Part shown: in pieces, positions 42,914 to 52,745 of the stretch
Layout of the letters: each line of letters starts with the position of its first letter
Numbering within the stretch: the stretch's first letter is position 1
Origin: Ferirhizobium litorale
GTDB taxonomy: Bacteria; Pseudomonadota; Alphaproteobacteria; Rhizobiales; Rhizobiaceae
Reading direction: 5' to 3'
DNA: 64,000 bases
Assembly: GCA_030028905.1 (NCBI GenBank)
Contig: JALDYZ010000008.1
Coordinates: forward strand, 156,074 to 220,073
Translations under genes and position numbers: made by a program
Notes under the pieces: generated by a model
Told to the model about the DNA's origin: nothing
What the model saw: only the letters and a program-made list of their open reading frames with translations
Database searches by the model: none

Positions 42914-43387
42914 TCATCCCGGACTTTTCGAGATCTGACGGCAAAGCGCCATCGCGGTCATGGGCTTTCCAGATAGCCCAGGCCGCGCAAGACCTCTGCT
43001 TGGGCTCCCTCGGCAATTACCTCGAGACTCAGCTTTCGGCGAGCGTCAATATGGCCTCTGTTCGTCGTCGAATGATTAGAGACTTTCCGCGCTTTGAAAG
43101 AATGGAGGCGTTGGCTCGGTTTGCGGGTTGATCTAAGCCGCTTTGGCGTAATGGTTCATCCTCGACGACGAGATCGCCGAGGGCAAAAAATAGGTGGCGG
43201 AGAGCAGAAAAGCCGCAATCCGTCCGCGGCTGCATCCGAGTGGCACAGTTCATCGGCGGACACTAAGCCGTGTCGCTTGCAGCAAGAGGACGTTAGTTGC
43301 CACATCTCCTTGAGCCAGTGATGTCCGCAATGGGCCCGCAAGCGGACCTTGATGGCATTTGCTACATAGTCCCGGAGCTCTCTCCGC
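42914..43387. other. 474-bp region without a convincing gene
   Basis: Short open frames exist on both strands but none has recognisable domains, a good ribosome site and normal composition together. The base composition resembles the aldehyde dehydrogenase cassette more than the flanking core genes. It may be debris from the event that brought in the cassette; no transposase motif, direct repeat or tRNA end could be made out. Confidence 0.5.
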
Positions 43388-44440
43388 CTATCTCGGCTCG
43401 AACACCCCTTCGGGCCAGACTGGCTGGCTGATGCTTTGCAGCGCGCTGGCGTCGGCGCCCTCGATGCGGCCGATCACGGCCCGGGCCAGTTCGCGCCCGG
43501 CCTCGCGGACATCCTCGAAGCAGGTGATCATCTCGGGGCGGATCCAGTCGAGGATCTCGGCCGACTGCTTGGAGACGAGGTCGACCTCGCGCCCGACCGC
43601 CAGTCCGGCCGCCTCGACGCCGGCATTGATGGCGATCGCGCCCGCCGCCGAGGACGAGACGATGCCGTCCGGGGCGTGCGGCGAGCGCATCAGCGCCTCG
43701 ACCTCGTCGCGGATCTGCTGCAGCGGCGCGTCGATATTGACGCGCAGCGGGATCTCCTCGGCGCCATAGGCATGCAACGCCGTCTGGAAGCCGATGCGGG
43801 TGTGGGAGAAGTAGGTGAGCCGGCCGGGCGGCGGCAGCAACGCGATGCGCCTGCGCCCGCGGGCGGCGAGCGCCCGCACCGCCTGGTAGGCATAGGCCTC
43901 GCTGTCGAAGTCGTGATACGGGTGAACCAGCCCGCTCTCGGTGCGCCCGTGGGCGGAAAACGGCATGTTGCGGTCGAGCATCAGCTTGACGCGCGGATCA
44001 TCCGGTTCCATGCGCGAAATGATGACGCCGTCGGCCGAGCCGGTGTCGAGGATGTAGCGCACCGGCTGAAGCGGATCCCTGGCAATGGAATAGGGAGTCA
44101 CCACCAGGTGATAGGGCGTGCCGGCGAGCACGTCGGAGATGCCGAAGACGATCTGGCTGGTAAAGCCCATGATCTCCTCGTCGATGCTGAGCACTAGGGC
44201 GATGACGTTGGTCTTGCCGGTCCTCAGGCGCACGCCCGCCCTGTTCGGCTGGTAGCCGAGTTGGCGGGCGACCATGCGGACGCGTTCCTTGGTCTCGGCG
44301 CCGATGTCGGGCGCATCCTTCAGCGCCCGTGATACGGTGGTGATGCCGAGGCCGGTCATGAACGCGATCGTCTTCAGTGTCGGACGCTCCGGCGTCGTCA
44401 CACCATTGTCACCTCTGGACGATTTGCCCGTGCTGTCCAT
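43388..44440 (-). CDS. LacI-family regulator of the carbohydrate locus
   Basis: A 350-residue LacI regulator. The helix-turn-helix LKTIAFMTGLGITTVSRALKDAPDIGAETKERVRMVARQLGYQPNRAG is complete; the periplasmic-binding-type sensor domain begins TNVIALVLSIDEEIMG. I chose MDSTGKSSRG as the start because the frame upstream is not LacI-like. It is divergent from the sugar ABC operon, and LacI-type palindromes with a central CG lie between them (44536 and 44855), pointing to repression of transporter and enzymes with a sugar as inducer. Confidence 0.9.
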   Translation of the reverse strand: MDSTGKSSRGDNGVTTPERPTLKTIAFMTGLGITTVSRALKDAPDIGAETKERVRMVARQLGYQPNRAGVRLRTGKTNVIALVLSIDEEIMGFTSQIVFGISDVLAGTPYHLVVTPYSIARDPLQPVRYILDTGSADGVIISRMEPDDPRVKLMLDRNMPFSAHGRTESGLVHPYHDFDSEAYAYQAVRALAARGRRRIALLPPPGRLTYFSHTRIGFQTALHAYGAEEIPLRVNIDAPLQQIRDEVEALMRSPHAPDGIVSSSAAGAIAINAGVEAAGLAVGREVDLVSKQSAEILDWIRPEMITCFEDVREAGRELARAVIGRIEGADASALQSISQPVWPEGVFEPR

Positions 44441-44535
44441 TCGCCTGTACCGCTCCCTGCCCACAACCCGGCTTATCGCCGTTGGTTTCGTGCTGCAAGC
44501 ACATGGGGCCGTCTCCACTCCTCGAAGTCCGAAAT

Positions 44536-44549
44536 CTGTAACGATACAG
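44536..44549. promoter_or_regulatory. Candidate LacI operator near the regulator gene
   Basis: CTGTA-ACGA-TACAG is a perfect 5-bp inverted repeat with a central CG, about 96 bp upstream of the LacI-family ATG. It may serve autoregulation. Confidence 0.5.
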
Positions 44550-44854
44550 TTCAAAAGTCGAGCCCTTTTTTCGGCGTTTGGCAAACCCCGGTGATTTGTG
44601 GTTGCAGCCGGCTATCCATCCATCATTTTTTGCACCTGCGAAGTCAAAAGCAGGTCCGGAGCAACATCACGGCAGGGCAAGTATATGAAAAATAGTTGTT
44701 TGTTGACGAAAACCGGCGACGAGACCTGTTTCTTCGACCATGATCGGGTCGTTCGTCAGGAACGCAAAAGGCTTACCTTTGATTGTATTTCAAGAAAATG
44801 CACGAAATTCTGCAAGCCGGGAGTTGCGCGATAGTAGCGATTGGCATAAGTTTT

Positions 44855-44872
44855 CACTGCAACGTTTCAGTG
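44855..44872. promoter_or_regulatory. Candidate LacI operator just before the ABC operon
   Basis: CACTGCAACGTTTCAGTG, an 18-bp palindrome with one mismatched pair. Its core TGCAACGTTTCA differs by one base from the symmetrical TGAAACGTTTCA typical of LacI/CcpA-type operators. It lies 13 bp before the substrate-binding protein ATG and touches the GGGAGGA ribosome site, so a bound repressor would block transcription directly. Confidence 0.72.
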
Positions 44873-44884
44873 AGGGAGGAACTC

Positions 44885-46120
44885 ATGAATTTTCGTGCGA
44901 TAGCGGCGGCGCTCGCCGCGACGGTGGCGATTCCATTCGCCGCTGCCAATGCGACGGACCTGGAGGTGACGCATTGGTGGACGTCGGGCGGCGAGGCTGC
45001 GGCCGTAGCCGAGCTGGCAAAGGCTTTTGATGCGACGGGCAACAAATGGGTCGATGGCGCGATCGCCGGTTCCGGCGGCACGGCGCGGCCGATCATGGTC
45101 AGCCGCATCACCGGCGGCGACCCGATGGGCGCCACCCAATTCAACCACGGCCGTCAGGCGGAAGAACTGGTCGAGGCCGGGCTGATGCGCGACCTGACCG
45201 ATGTCGCCACCAAGGGCAACTGGAAGGAAGTCATCCGTCCGGCGAGCCTGCTCGAATCCTGCACAATCGACGGCAAGATCTACTGCGCCCCGGTCAACAT
45301 CCATTCGTGGCAGTGGCTGTGGCTGTCGAACGGCGCCTTCGAAAAGGCCGGCGTTGCGGTTCCGAAGAACTGGGACGAGTTCGTTGCGGCCGCGCCGGCG
45401 CTCGAAAAGGCCGGCATCGTGCCGCTCGCAGTCGGCGGACAGCCGTGGCAGACTTCCGGCGCCTTCGACGTCCTGATGCTGTCGCTTGCCGGCAAGGACG
45501 TCTTCCTGAAGGTGTTCGGCGACAAGGATGCGGAAGTCGCCGCCGGCCCCGAGATCGCCAAGGTCTTCAAGGCGGCCGACGATGCCCGCCGTATGGCCAA
45601 GGGCACCAACGTGCAGGACTGGAACCAGGCCACCAACATGGTCATCACCGGCAAGGCCGGCGGCCAGATCATGGGTGACTGGGCACAGGGCGAATTCCAG
45701 GTGGCCGGCCAGGTCGCGGGCAAGGACTACTCCTGCCTTCCGGGCCTCGGCGTCAACGAAGTGATCGCCACCGGTGGCGACGCCTTCTACTTCCCCGTGC
45801 TCGAGGACGGGGAAAAGTCCAAGGCACAGGATGCGCTCGCCGAAACCCTCGTCGATCCGAAGACCCAGGTCGCCTTCAACCTGAAGAAGGGCTCGCTGCC
45901 GGTGCGCGGCGACGTCGACCTGGACGCGGCCAACGATTGCATGAAGAAGGGTCTCGATATCCTTGCCAAGGGCAACGTGGTGCAGTGGACCGACCAGTTG
46001 CTGTCGCCTGACAGCCAGAAGCAGAAGGAAGACCTCTTCTCCGAGTTCTTCGCCAACGCTTCGATGACTCCCGAGGACGCGCAGAAGCGCTTCGCCGACA
46101 TCATCGCCGCCGCTGACTGA
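44885..46120 (+). CDS. Sugar ABC transporter substrate-binding protein
   Basis: A 411-residue family 1 solute-binding protein (COG1653) with signal peptide MNFRAIAAALAATVAIPFAAANA. It has LEVTHWWTSGGEAAAVAELAKAF and PVNIHSWQWLWLSNGAFEKAGV, close in style to glucose/mannose-type GtsA-like proteins. GGGAGGA precedes the ATG. It delivers sugar to the two permeases downstream. The neighbouring GH2 and GH43 glycosidases suggest small oligosaccharides with mannosyl or xylosyl/arabinosyl units, an inference from context only. Confidence 0.92.
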   Translation: MNFRAIAAALAATVAIPFAAANATDLEVTHWWTSGGEAAAVAELAKAFDATGNKWVDGAIAGSGGTARPIMVSRITGGDPMGATQFNHGRQAEELVEAGLMRDLTDVATKGNWKEVIRPASLLESCTIDGKIYCAPVNIHSWQWLWLSNGAFEKAGVAVPKNWDEFVAAAPALEKAGIVPLAVGGQPWQTSGAFDVLMLSLAGKDVFLKVFGDKDAEVAAGPEIAKVFKAADDARRMAKGTNVQDWNQATNMVITGKAGGQIMGDWAQGEFQVAGQVAGKDYSCLPGLGVNEVIATGGDAFYFPVLEDGEKSKAQDALAETLVDPKTQVAFNLKKGSLPVRGDVDLDAANDCMKKGLDILAKGNVVQWTDQLLSPDSQKQKEDLFSEFFANASMTPEDAQKRFADIIAAAD

Positions 46121-46145
46121 GCGGGCGGACGACCGCTGCCGCGAT

Positions 46146-46204
46146 CCGGTTCCCGCATGTCGGGAACCGGGTTCGCCACCCCGAGCTGCGCCGCGTCTCG
46201 GGGT
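46146..46204 (+). other. Two strong hairpins between binding protein and permease genes
   Basis: CCGGTTCCCG/CGGGAACCGG (46146-46170) and ACCCCGAG/CTCGGGGT (46178-46204) are both perfect stems, with no T-run. Such structures in sugar ABC operons commonly protect the upstream mRNA and lower expression of the membrane genes. Confidence 0.7.
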
Positions 46205-46350
46205 CGAGGTAGCCACATTCGCAAGTGACGGGCTCCGCCTCTAGGCGGCCCCCAAGGTTTCGGAACAAGAAACCCGAAAGGAACGACCGCCGCCAAGGCG
46301 GTGCGGTTTCCGGATCACGTAAGCGATTGCGATACTGGAGGACACATGCA

Positions 46351-47256
46351 ATGACGGGTCACGCGCAAGCCGGCCGGCCTAACAGACTGCTGCGCAATCT
46401 CAACGCCAAGATTGCCTCGATCCCGATGATGCTGACCGCAGTGGTCATCTTCCTTGGCGGCACCCTGTGGACGGTGCTCTATTCTTTCACCAATTCCAAG
46501 CTGCTGCCGCGGCTGAAGTTCGTCGGCCTTGAGCAGTACGAGCGCCTGTGGTCGACGCCGCGCTGGCTCATGTCGATCGAGAATCTTGCCGTCTTCGGCG
46601 TCTTCTCGCTGGTGTTCAGCCTGTTGATCGGCTTCGTTCTGGCGGCGCTGATGGACCAGAAGATCCGCTTCGAGAACACGTTCCGCACAATTTTTCTCTA
46701 TCCCTTCGCGCTGTCCTTCATCGTCACCGGCCTTGTCTGGCAATGGCTCCTCAATCCGGAGTTCGGCATCCAGTCGGTGGTAAGGTCGCTGGGCTGGACG
46801 AGCTTTGACTTCAACCCACTCTACAATCAGGAAATCGTCATCTACGGCATCCTGATCGCCGCCCTGTGGCAGGGCACCGGTCTGGTCATGTGCCTGATGC
46901 TGGCGGGTCTTCGCGGCATCGACGAGGATATCTGGAAGGCGGCCCGGGTCGACGGCATCCCGACCTGGAGGACCTATGTCTTCATCATCATCCCGATGAT
47001 GCGGCCGGTGTTCATCACCACGCTGGTCATCATCGCCAGCGGCATCGTCAGGGTCTACGACCTCGTCGTGGCACAGACCAGCGGCGGCCCGGGCATCGCC
47101 TCGGAAGTCCCGGCCAAATACGTCTACGACTACATGTTCCTCGCCCAGAACCTCGGGCAGGGTTTCGCGGCCTCCACCATGATGCTGCTTGCCGTCGCCA
47201 TCATCATCGTGCCCTGGGCATATCTGGAGTTCGGAGGAGGGCGCAAGCGTGTCTGA
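46351..47256 (+). CDS. Sugar ABC transporter permease (first)
   Basis: A 301-residue MalF-type inner-membrane permease with about six helices. The EAA loop that contacts the ATPase is GLRGIDEDIWKAARVDGIPTWRTYVFIIIPMM. GGAGG lies 9 bp before the ATG. It pairs with the next permease; their reading frames overlap by 8 bp. Confidence 0.92.
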   Translation: MTGHAQAGRPNRLLRNLNAKIASIPMMLTAVVIFLGGTLWTVLYSFTNSKLLPRLKFVGLEQYERLWSTPRWLMSIENLAVFGVFSLVFSLLIGFVLAALMDQKIRFENTFRTIFLYPFALSFIVTGLVWQWLLNPEFGIQSVVRSLGWTSFDFNPLYNQEIVIYGILIAALWQGTGLVMCLMLAGLRGIDEDIWKAARVDGIPTWRTYVFIIIPMMRPVFITTLVIIASGIVRVYDLVVAQTSGGPGIASEVPAKYVYDYMFLAQNLGQGFAASTMMLLAVAIIIVPWAYLEFGGGRKRV

Positions 47257-48190
47257 CAGAACCATTCAAGCAAGGCCGGCTGCTGCTGCCGGCGCGCTCG
47301 TCGCAACGCTTTCGGGCCCGTCGGGAGCCAAGCCGAAGCGCAGGCTTTCCGGTCGCAACATCATGATCTACGGCACGCTCTTCGTCGCTGCCGCCTACTA
47401 CTTGCTGCCGCTCTACGTGATGGTCGTCACTTCGCTCAAGGGCATGCCGGAAATCCGTCTCGGCAACATCTTCTCGCCGCCGCTGGAGATCACCTTCGAG
47501 CCGTGGGTGAAGGCCTGGTCGAGCGCCTGCACCGGCCTCAACTGCGACGGGCTTTCGCGCGGCTTCTGGAACTCGGTGCGCATCACCATTCCCTCGACGA
47601 TCATCTCGATCATGATCGCCTCGATCAATGGCTATGCGCTGTCGAACTGGCGCTTCAAGGGTGCCGACTTCTTCTTCACCATCCTCATTGTCGGCGCCTT
47701 CATTCCCTACCAGGTGATGATCTATCCGATCGTCATCGTGCTGCGCGAAATCGGCCTCTACGGTTCGTTGTCCGGGCTCGTCATCGTGCACACCATCTTC
47801 GGTATGCCGATCCTGACGCTCCTGTTCCGCAACTACTTCGCCTCGCTGCCGGAGGAACTGTTCAAGGCGGCGCGCATCGACGGCGCCGGCTTCTGGGCGA
47901 TCTATTTCCGCATCATGCTGCCGATGGCGCTGCCGATCTTCGTGGTGGCGATGATCCTGCAGATCACCGGCATCTGGAACGACTTCCTGTTCGGTGTCGT
48001 GTTCACCCGGCCGGAATATTATCCGATGACGGTGCAGCTCAACAACATCGTCAACTCGGTCCAGGGTGTGAAGGAATACAACGTCAACATGGCGGCGACC
48101 ATCCTCACCGGTGCCGTACCGCTTCTCGTCTACTTCATCTCCGGACGTCTCTTCGTCCGTGGCATTGCCGCAGGCGCAGTGAAAGGTTGA
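47249..48190 (+). CDS. Sugar ABC transporter permease (second)
   Basis: A 313-residue MalG-type permease. The EAA motif is SLPEELFKAARIDGAGFWAIYFRIMLPMALP. A GTG at 47249, inside the end of the first permease gene, is preceded by GGAGGAGG at 8 bp and is the best start. A periplasmic loop with two cysteines (SSACTGLNCDGLSRG) follows helix 1. Confidence 0.9.
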   Translation: MSDRTIQARPAAAAGALVATLSGPSGAKPKRRLSGRNIMIYGTLFVAAAYYLLPLYVMVVTSLKGMPEIRLGNIFSPPLEITFEPWVKAWSSACTGLNCDGLSRGFWNSVRITIPSTIISIMIASINGYALSNWRFKGADFFFTILIVGAFIPYQVMIYPIVIVLREIGLYGSLSGLVIVHTIFGMPILTLLFRNYFASLPEELFKAARIDGAGFWAIYFRIMLPMALPIFVVAMILQITGIWNDFLFGVVFTRPEYYPMTVQLNNIVNSVQGVKEYNVNMAATILTGAVPLLVYFISGRLFVRGIAAGAVKG

Positions 48191-48194
48191 TCCC

Positions 48195-49286
<1,092 letters not shown>

Positions 49287-49309
49287 GCAGCCTTTGATCC
49301 TCATTCCAG

Positions 49310-49333
49310 CCCCGCCCCATCCAAGGGGCGGGG
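49310..49333 (+). other. GC hairpin after the ABC ATPase gene
   Basis: CCCCGCCCC and GGGGCGGGG form a perfect 9-bp stem with a 6-base loop. A second, imperfect stem follows at about 49347-49390. There is no T-run; likely an mRNA-processing or attenuating structure before the glycosidase gene. Confidence 0.6.
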
Positions 49334-49428
49334 AGACTTGCGCGGTTGCCCCTCGTGTCCCGCCTGCCGAAACGCGGGCGGACGAGGGCACCCCACCGCG
49401 CGCTGGCACGCAATTCGGAACGCGAGAC

Positions 49429-51888
49429 ATGACGGACATCTCAACCAAGCCACTGATCGACCTCGCCGGCATCTGGGCGCTCTCCTCCGCGGACGGCGAG
49501 CACGCGGCCAGCATGTCGCTGCCCGGTGACGTGCATTCGGCATTGGAATCCGCCGGTATCATCCCCGATCCCTACTTCGCCCGCAACGAAGACGACATCC
49601 AGTGGGTGGCGGAGAAGGACTGGATCGTCGAGCGACACTTCGTCCTCGAGGACGCCTCCGGCGACTGGTACCTCGACATCGACTATCTCGATACGGTGGC
49701 GGTCGTCTTCATCAACGACGCACCGGTTCTGACCGCCGACAACTGCTTCCGCCGCTATCGCCCGGATGTCTCCAAGGCGCTGAAGGCGGGCGAGAACGTC
49801 ATCCGCATCCACTTCCATTCCAGCATCGCCGCCGGGGCCGAGCGGCAGGCGCGCCAGCCTTTCCGTATTCCGTATTCCGAGGGCAATTCGCCGATCGCCA
49901 ACGGCAACATGCTGCGCAAGCCGCAATGCCACTTCGGCTGGGACTGGAACATCGCCATCGCGCCGCTCGGGCTCTATGGCACCGTTGCGCTGAAGAGGCT
50001 GGAAACCGCCCGCATCGAGAATGTCGTCACCCGGCAGATGCATGACGAGAAAGGCGGCGTCGAACTGCACGTCACCGCCACGCTGTTTGCCGCCGACCCC
50101 GGCATCGTTCCGGTGCGTTTCTCGCTCGATGGCGAACGCGTGCGGCTCGATTGCGGCATCGGTGCCGGCGAGACGACGATCACCCATGTCTTCGAGATCG
50201 CCGAGCCGCGGCTCTGGTGGCCGGCCGGCCATGGCGAGCAGGCTCTCTACCGGCTCGAGGTCGAGATCCCGTCGGAGACGGTAAGCCGCCAGATCGGCCT
50301 GAGGACCATCGAACTGCTGACCGACAAGGACGCGGCGGGCAGCCGCTTCGCCTTCCGCGTCAACGGACGCGAGATCTTCTGCCGCGGCGCCAACTGGATC
50401 CCCGCCGACGCGCTTTTCTCCCGAACCAGCGAGGAAAGGACCGCCGACCTTTTGCAATCGGCCGTCGACGCCAACATGAACATGATCCGCGTGTGGGGCG
50501 GCGGCTTTTACGAGCACGACTGGTTCTACGATCTGTGCGACCGCAAGGGGCTGATGGTCTGGCAGGACTTCATGTTCGCCTGCAACCTCTACCCCTCGAC
50601 TCCGGATTTCCTCGACAATGTCACCGTCGAGGTTGACTACCAGGTGCGCCGGCTGTCGAGCCATCCGTCGATCGTGCTGTGGTGCGGCGACAACGAACTC
50701 GTCGGTGCGCTGACCTGGTTCAAGGAATCGATCGAGAACCGCGACCGTTACCTCGTCTCCTACGACCGCCTGAACCGCACCATCGAGGTGGCGCTGAAGA
50801 TGGCGGCGCCGGAAGCGATCTGGTGGCCGTCGAGCCCGGCCTCCGGCTATCTCGATTTCGGCGATGCCTGGCATGCCGACGGATCCGGCGACATGCACTA
50901 CTGGTCGGTCTGGCACGAGAACAAGTCGTTCGACAACTACCGCACCATTCGCCCGCGCTTCTGCTCGGAGTTCGGCTTCCAGTCCTACACCTCGATGCCG
51001 GTCGTCCGGCGGTTTGCCGATCGGAAGGACATGAACATCGCCTCGCCGGTGATGGAGAGCCACCAGAAGAACGCCGGCGGCAACGAGCGCATCGCCGGCA
51101 CCATGTTCCGCTACTTCCGCTTCCCGAAGGATTTCGCCAACTTCGTCTATCTGAGCCAGATCCAGCAGGGGCTGGCGATCAAGACGGCGGTGGAGTTCTG
51201 GCGTTCGCTCAAGCCGCACTGCATGGGCACGCTCTACTGGCAGCTCAACGACACCTGGCCGGTCGCTTCCTGGTCGAGCCTCGATCATGGCGGCAGCTGG
51301 AAGGCGATGCATTATCTGGTGCGCCGCTTCTTCCAGCCGGTAGCAGTCGCTGCCATCCCGACCGAGGACAATCGCTCGATCCGCTTCATCATGGTCAACG
51401 ACACGGCCGCGGACGTCACCATCGAATTGAAGGCGGTGCTGGTCGACATGAAGGGTCAACGCATACCGTTCCGCACCGCTCAGGGCGTATGCACGCCGGA
51501 GCGGGCCGACACGCTGCTGACGGTCGATGCCGCCGACATTCCCGCCGATTGCCTGCTGGCCTGGAGCTTCAAGGCATCGAACGGCATGAGCGGCAAGGGT
51601 CATCACGTGACCGGGACCTACAAGGCGCTGGAGCTCGAACCGTCCGGGCTCGCCATCGAGGTTGCGCCGCTCGCCGATGGCACCTTCGAGATCACCGTTG
51701 GGGCCGAGGGGCTGGCGCTCTTCGTCATGATCGAGAGCGAGACGCCCGGCCGCTACAGCGACAACGCCTTCGACCTGACGGCCGGCGAGAGCCGCCGCAT
51801 CGTCTTCACGCCCGCGACCGCCGGCGAAGCATCCGCGCCGCCGACGTTCCGCGTCTACGACCTTCATTCCTGCCAGTCCGGCGACTGA
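49429..51888 (+). CDS. Glycoside hydrolase family 2, beta-mannosidase-like
   Basis: An 819-residue cytoplasmic GH2 enzyme of the beta-mannosidase branch. The sugar-binding domain has LPGDVHSALESAGIIPDPYFARNEDDIQWV; the TIM barrel has the acid/base Glu423 in VLWCGDNELVG and the nucleophile Glu514 in RFCSEFGFQSYTS. CRGANWIPADALFSR and RVWGGGFYEHDWFYDLCD are typical. No signal peptide, so it acts on imported oligosaccharides. The chosen ATG begins MTDISTKPLIDLAG. GH2 also includes other exo-glycosidases, so the exact sugar needs testing. Confidence 0.9.
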   Translation: MTDISTKPLIDLAGIWALSSADGEHAASMSLPGDVHSALESAGIIPDPYFARNEDDIQWVAEKDWIVERHFVLEDASGDWYLDIDYLDTVAVVFINDAPVLTADNCFRRYRPDVSKALKAGENVIRIHFHSSIAAGAERQARQPFRIPYSEGNSPIANGNMLRKPQCHFGWDWNIAIAPLGLYGTVALKRLETARIENVVTRQMHDEKGGVELHVTATLFAADPGIVPVRFSLDGERVRLDCGIGAGETTITHVFEIAEPRLWWPAGHGEQALYRLEVEIPSETVSRQIGLRTIELLTDKDAAGSRFAFRVNGREIFCRGANWIPADALFSRTSEERTADLLQSAVDANMNMIRVWGGGFYEHDWFYDLCDRKGLMVWQDFMFACNLYPSTPDFLDNVTVEVDYQVRRLSSHPSIVLWCGDNELVGALTWFKESIENRDRYLVSYDRLNRTIEVALKMAAPEAIWWPSSPASGYLDFGDAWHADGSGDMHYWSVWHENKSFDNYRTIRPRFCSEFGFQSYTSMPVVRRFADRKDMNIASPVMESHQKNAGGNERIAGTMFRYFRFPKDFANFVYLSQIQQGLAIKTAVEFWRSLKPHCMGTLYWQLNDTWPVASWSSLDHGGSWKAMHYLVRRFFQPVAVAAIPTEDNRSIRFIMVNDTAADVTIELKAVLVDMKGQRIPFRTAQGVCTPERADTLLTVDAADIPADCLLAWSFKASNGMSGKGHHVTGTYKALELEPSGLAIEVAPLADGTFEITVGAEGLALFVMIESETPGRYSDNAFDLTAGESRRIVFTPATAGEASAPPTFRVYDLHSCQSGD

Positions 51889-51968
51889 GGAATGGCAAGC
51901 CATCCGGAACCCGGTCTCCCGCCGGAATTTCCGAACGAAGAAGGGCGATCCGCCCGAGGAGGAAACGC

Positions 51969-52730
51969 ATGACGAACTTGAGCTTCCAGCTTTACAGCGC
52001 CCGCAACTATCCGCCGCTTTCCGATGTCCTGAAGTTGCTGGCAGCGGCCGGCTACAAGGAAGTCGAAGGCATCGGCGGCATGTATGCCGATCTCGACGAT
52101 GCCGGGCTTGCCGCACTGCGCGCCGAACTCGACAGCAACGGCCTGGCGATGCCGACCGGTCACTTCGCCCTTGATTTTCTGGAGAAAGAGCCGGCGCGCG
52201 CCGTCAAGATCGCAAAGGTCCTCGGTATGGAGTCGGTCTATTGCCCGTACATCCTGCCCGAGCACCGCCCGACCGATGCCAAGGGCTGGTATGCCTTCGG
52301 CCAGCGGCTGCAGAAGGCCGGCGCCCCGATCCGCGATGCCGGGCTCGATTTCGGCTGGCACAACCACGACTTCGAGTTCTTTGCGCTCGAGGACGGCTCG
52401 ACCCCGCAGGACCAGATCTTCGCCGGCGGCCCGGACCTTTCCTGGGAAGCGGACATCGCCTGGGTGATCCGCGGCGGCGCCGATCCGTTCGCCTGGATCG
52501 AGAAGCTGGGCAGCCGCATCACCGCCGTCCACCTCAAGGACATCGCGCCGAAGGGCGAGAATGCCGACGAGGACGGCTGGGCCGATGTCGGCCATGGCGT
52601 CGTGCCGTGGGCGAAACTGATGGCGGTGCTGAAGAACACGCCGGCGCGGCACTTCGTCGTCGAACATGACAACCCGAACGACCTGAAGCGGCTCGTCACC
52701 CGCTCGATCGCTTCGGCGAACTCCTACTGA
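51969..52730 (+). CDS. Sugar phosphate isomerase/epimerase-type TIM barrel protein
   Basis: A 253-residue AP-endonuclease-2/xylose-isomerase-like barrel (COG1082). It has [96 protein letters not shown] and VEHDNP, which give the metal-ligand residues of the family. GAGGAGG lies upstream. It probably isomerises the keto-sugar made by the adjacent dehydrogenase. Confidence 0.9.
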   Translation: MTNLSFQLYSARNYPPLSDVLKLLAAAGYKEVEGIGGMYADLDDAGLAALRAELDSNGLAMPTGHFALDFLEKEPARAVKIAKVLGMESVYCPYILPEHRPTDAKGWYAFGQRLQKAGAPIRDAGLDFGWHNHDFEFFALEDGSTPQDQIFAGGPDLSWEADIAWVIRGGADPFAWIEKLGSRITAVHLKDIAPKGENADEDGWADVGHGVVPWAKLMAVLKNTPARHFVVEHDNPNDLKRLVTRSIASANSY

Positions 52731-52745
52731 TCGAGGCATAGACAC

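Noticed and set aside
42914..43387. Transposase or integrase remnant beside the aldehyde dehydrogenase cassette
   Set aside because: No DDE, tyrosine or serine recombinase motif and no terminal inverted repeats could be found in the short frames.
44778..44792. TTGATTGTATTTCAA as a fourth FNR box
   Set aside because: The spacing is 5 rather than 4 bases and the second half is TTCAA, so it does not fit the TTGAT-N4-ATCAA pattern.
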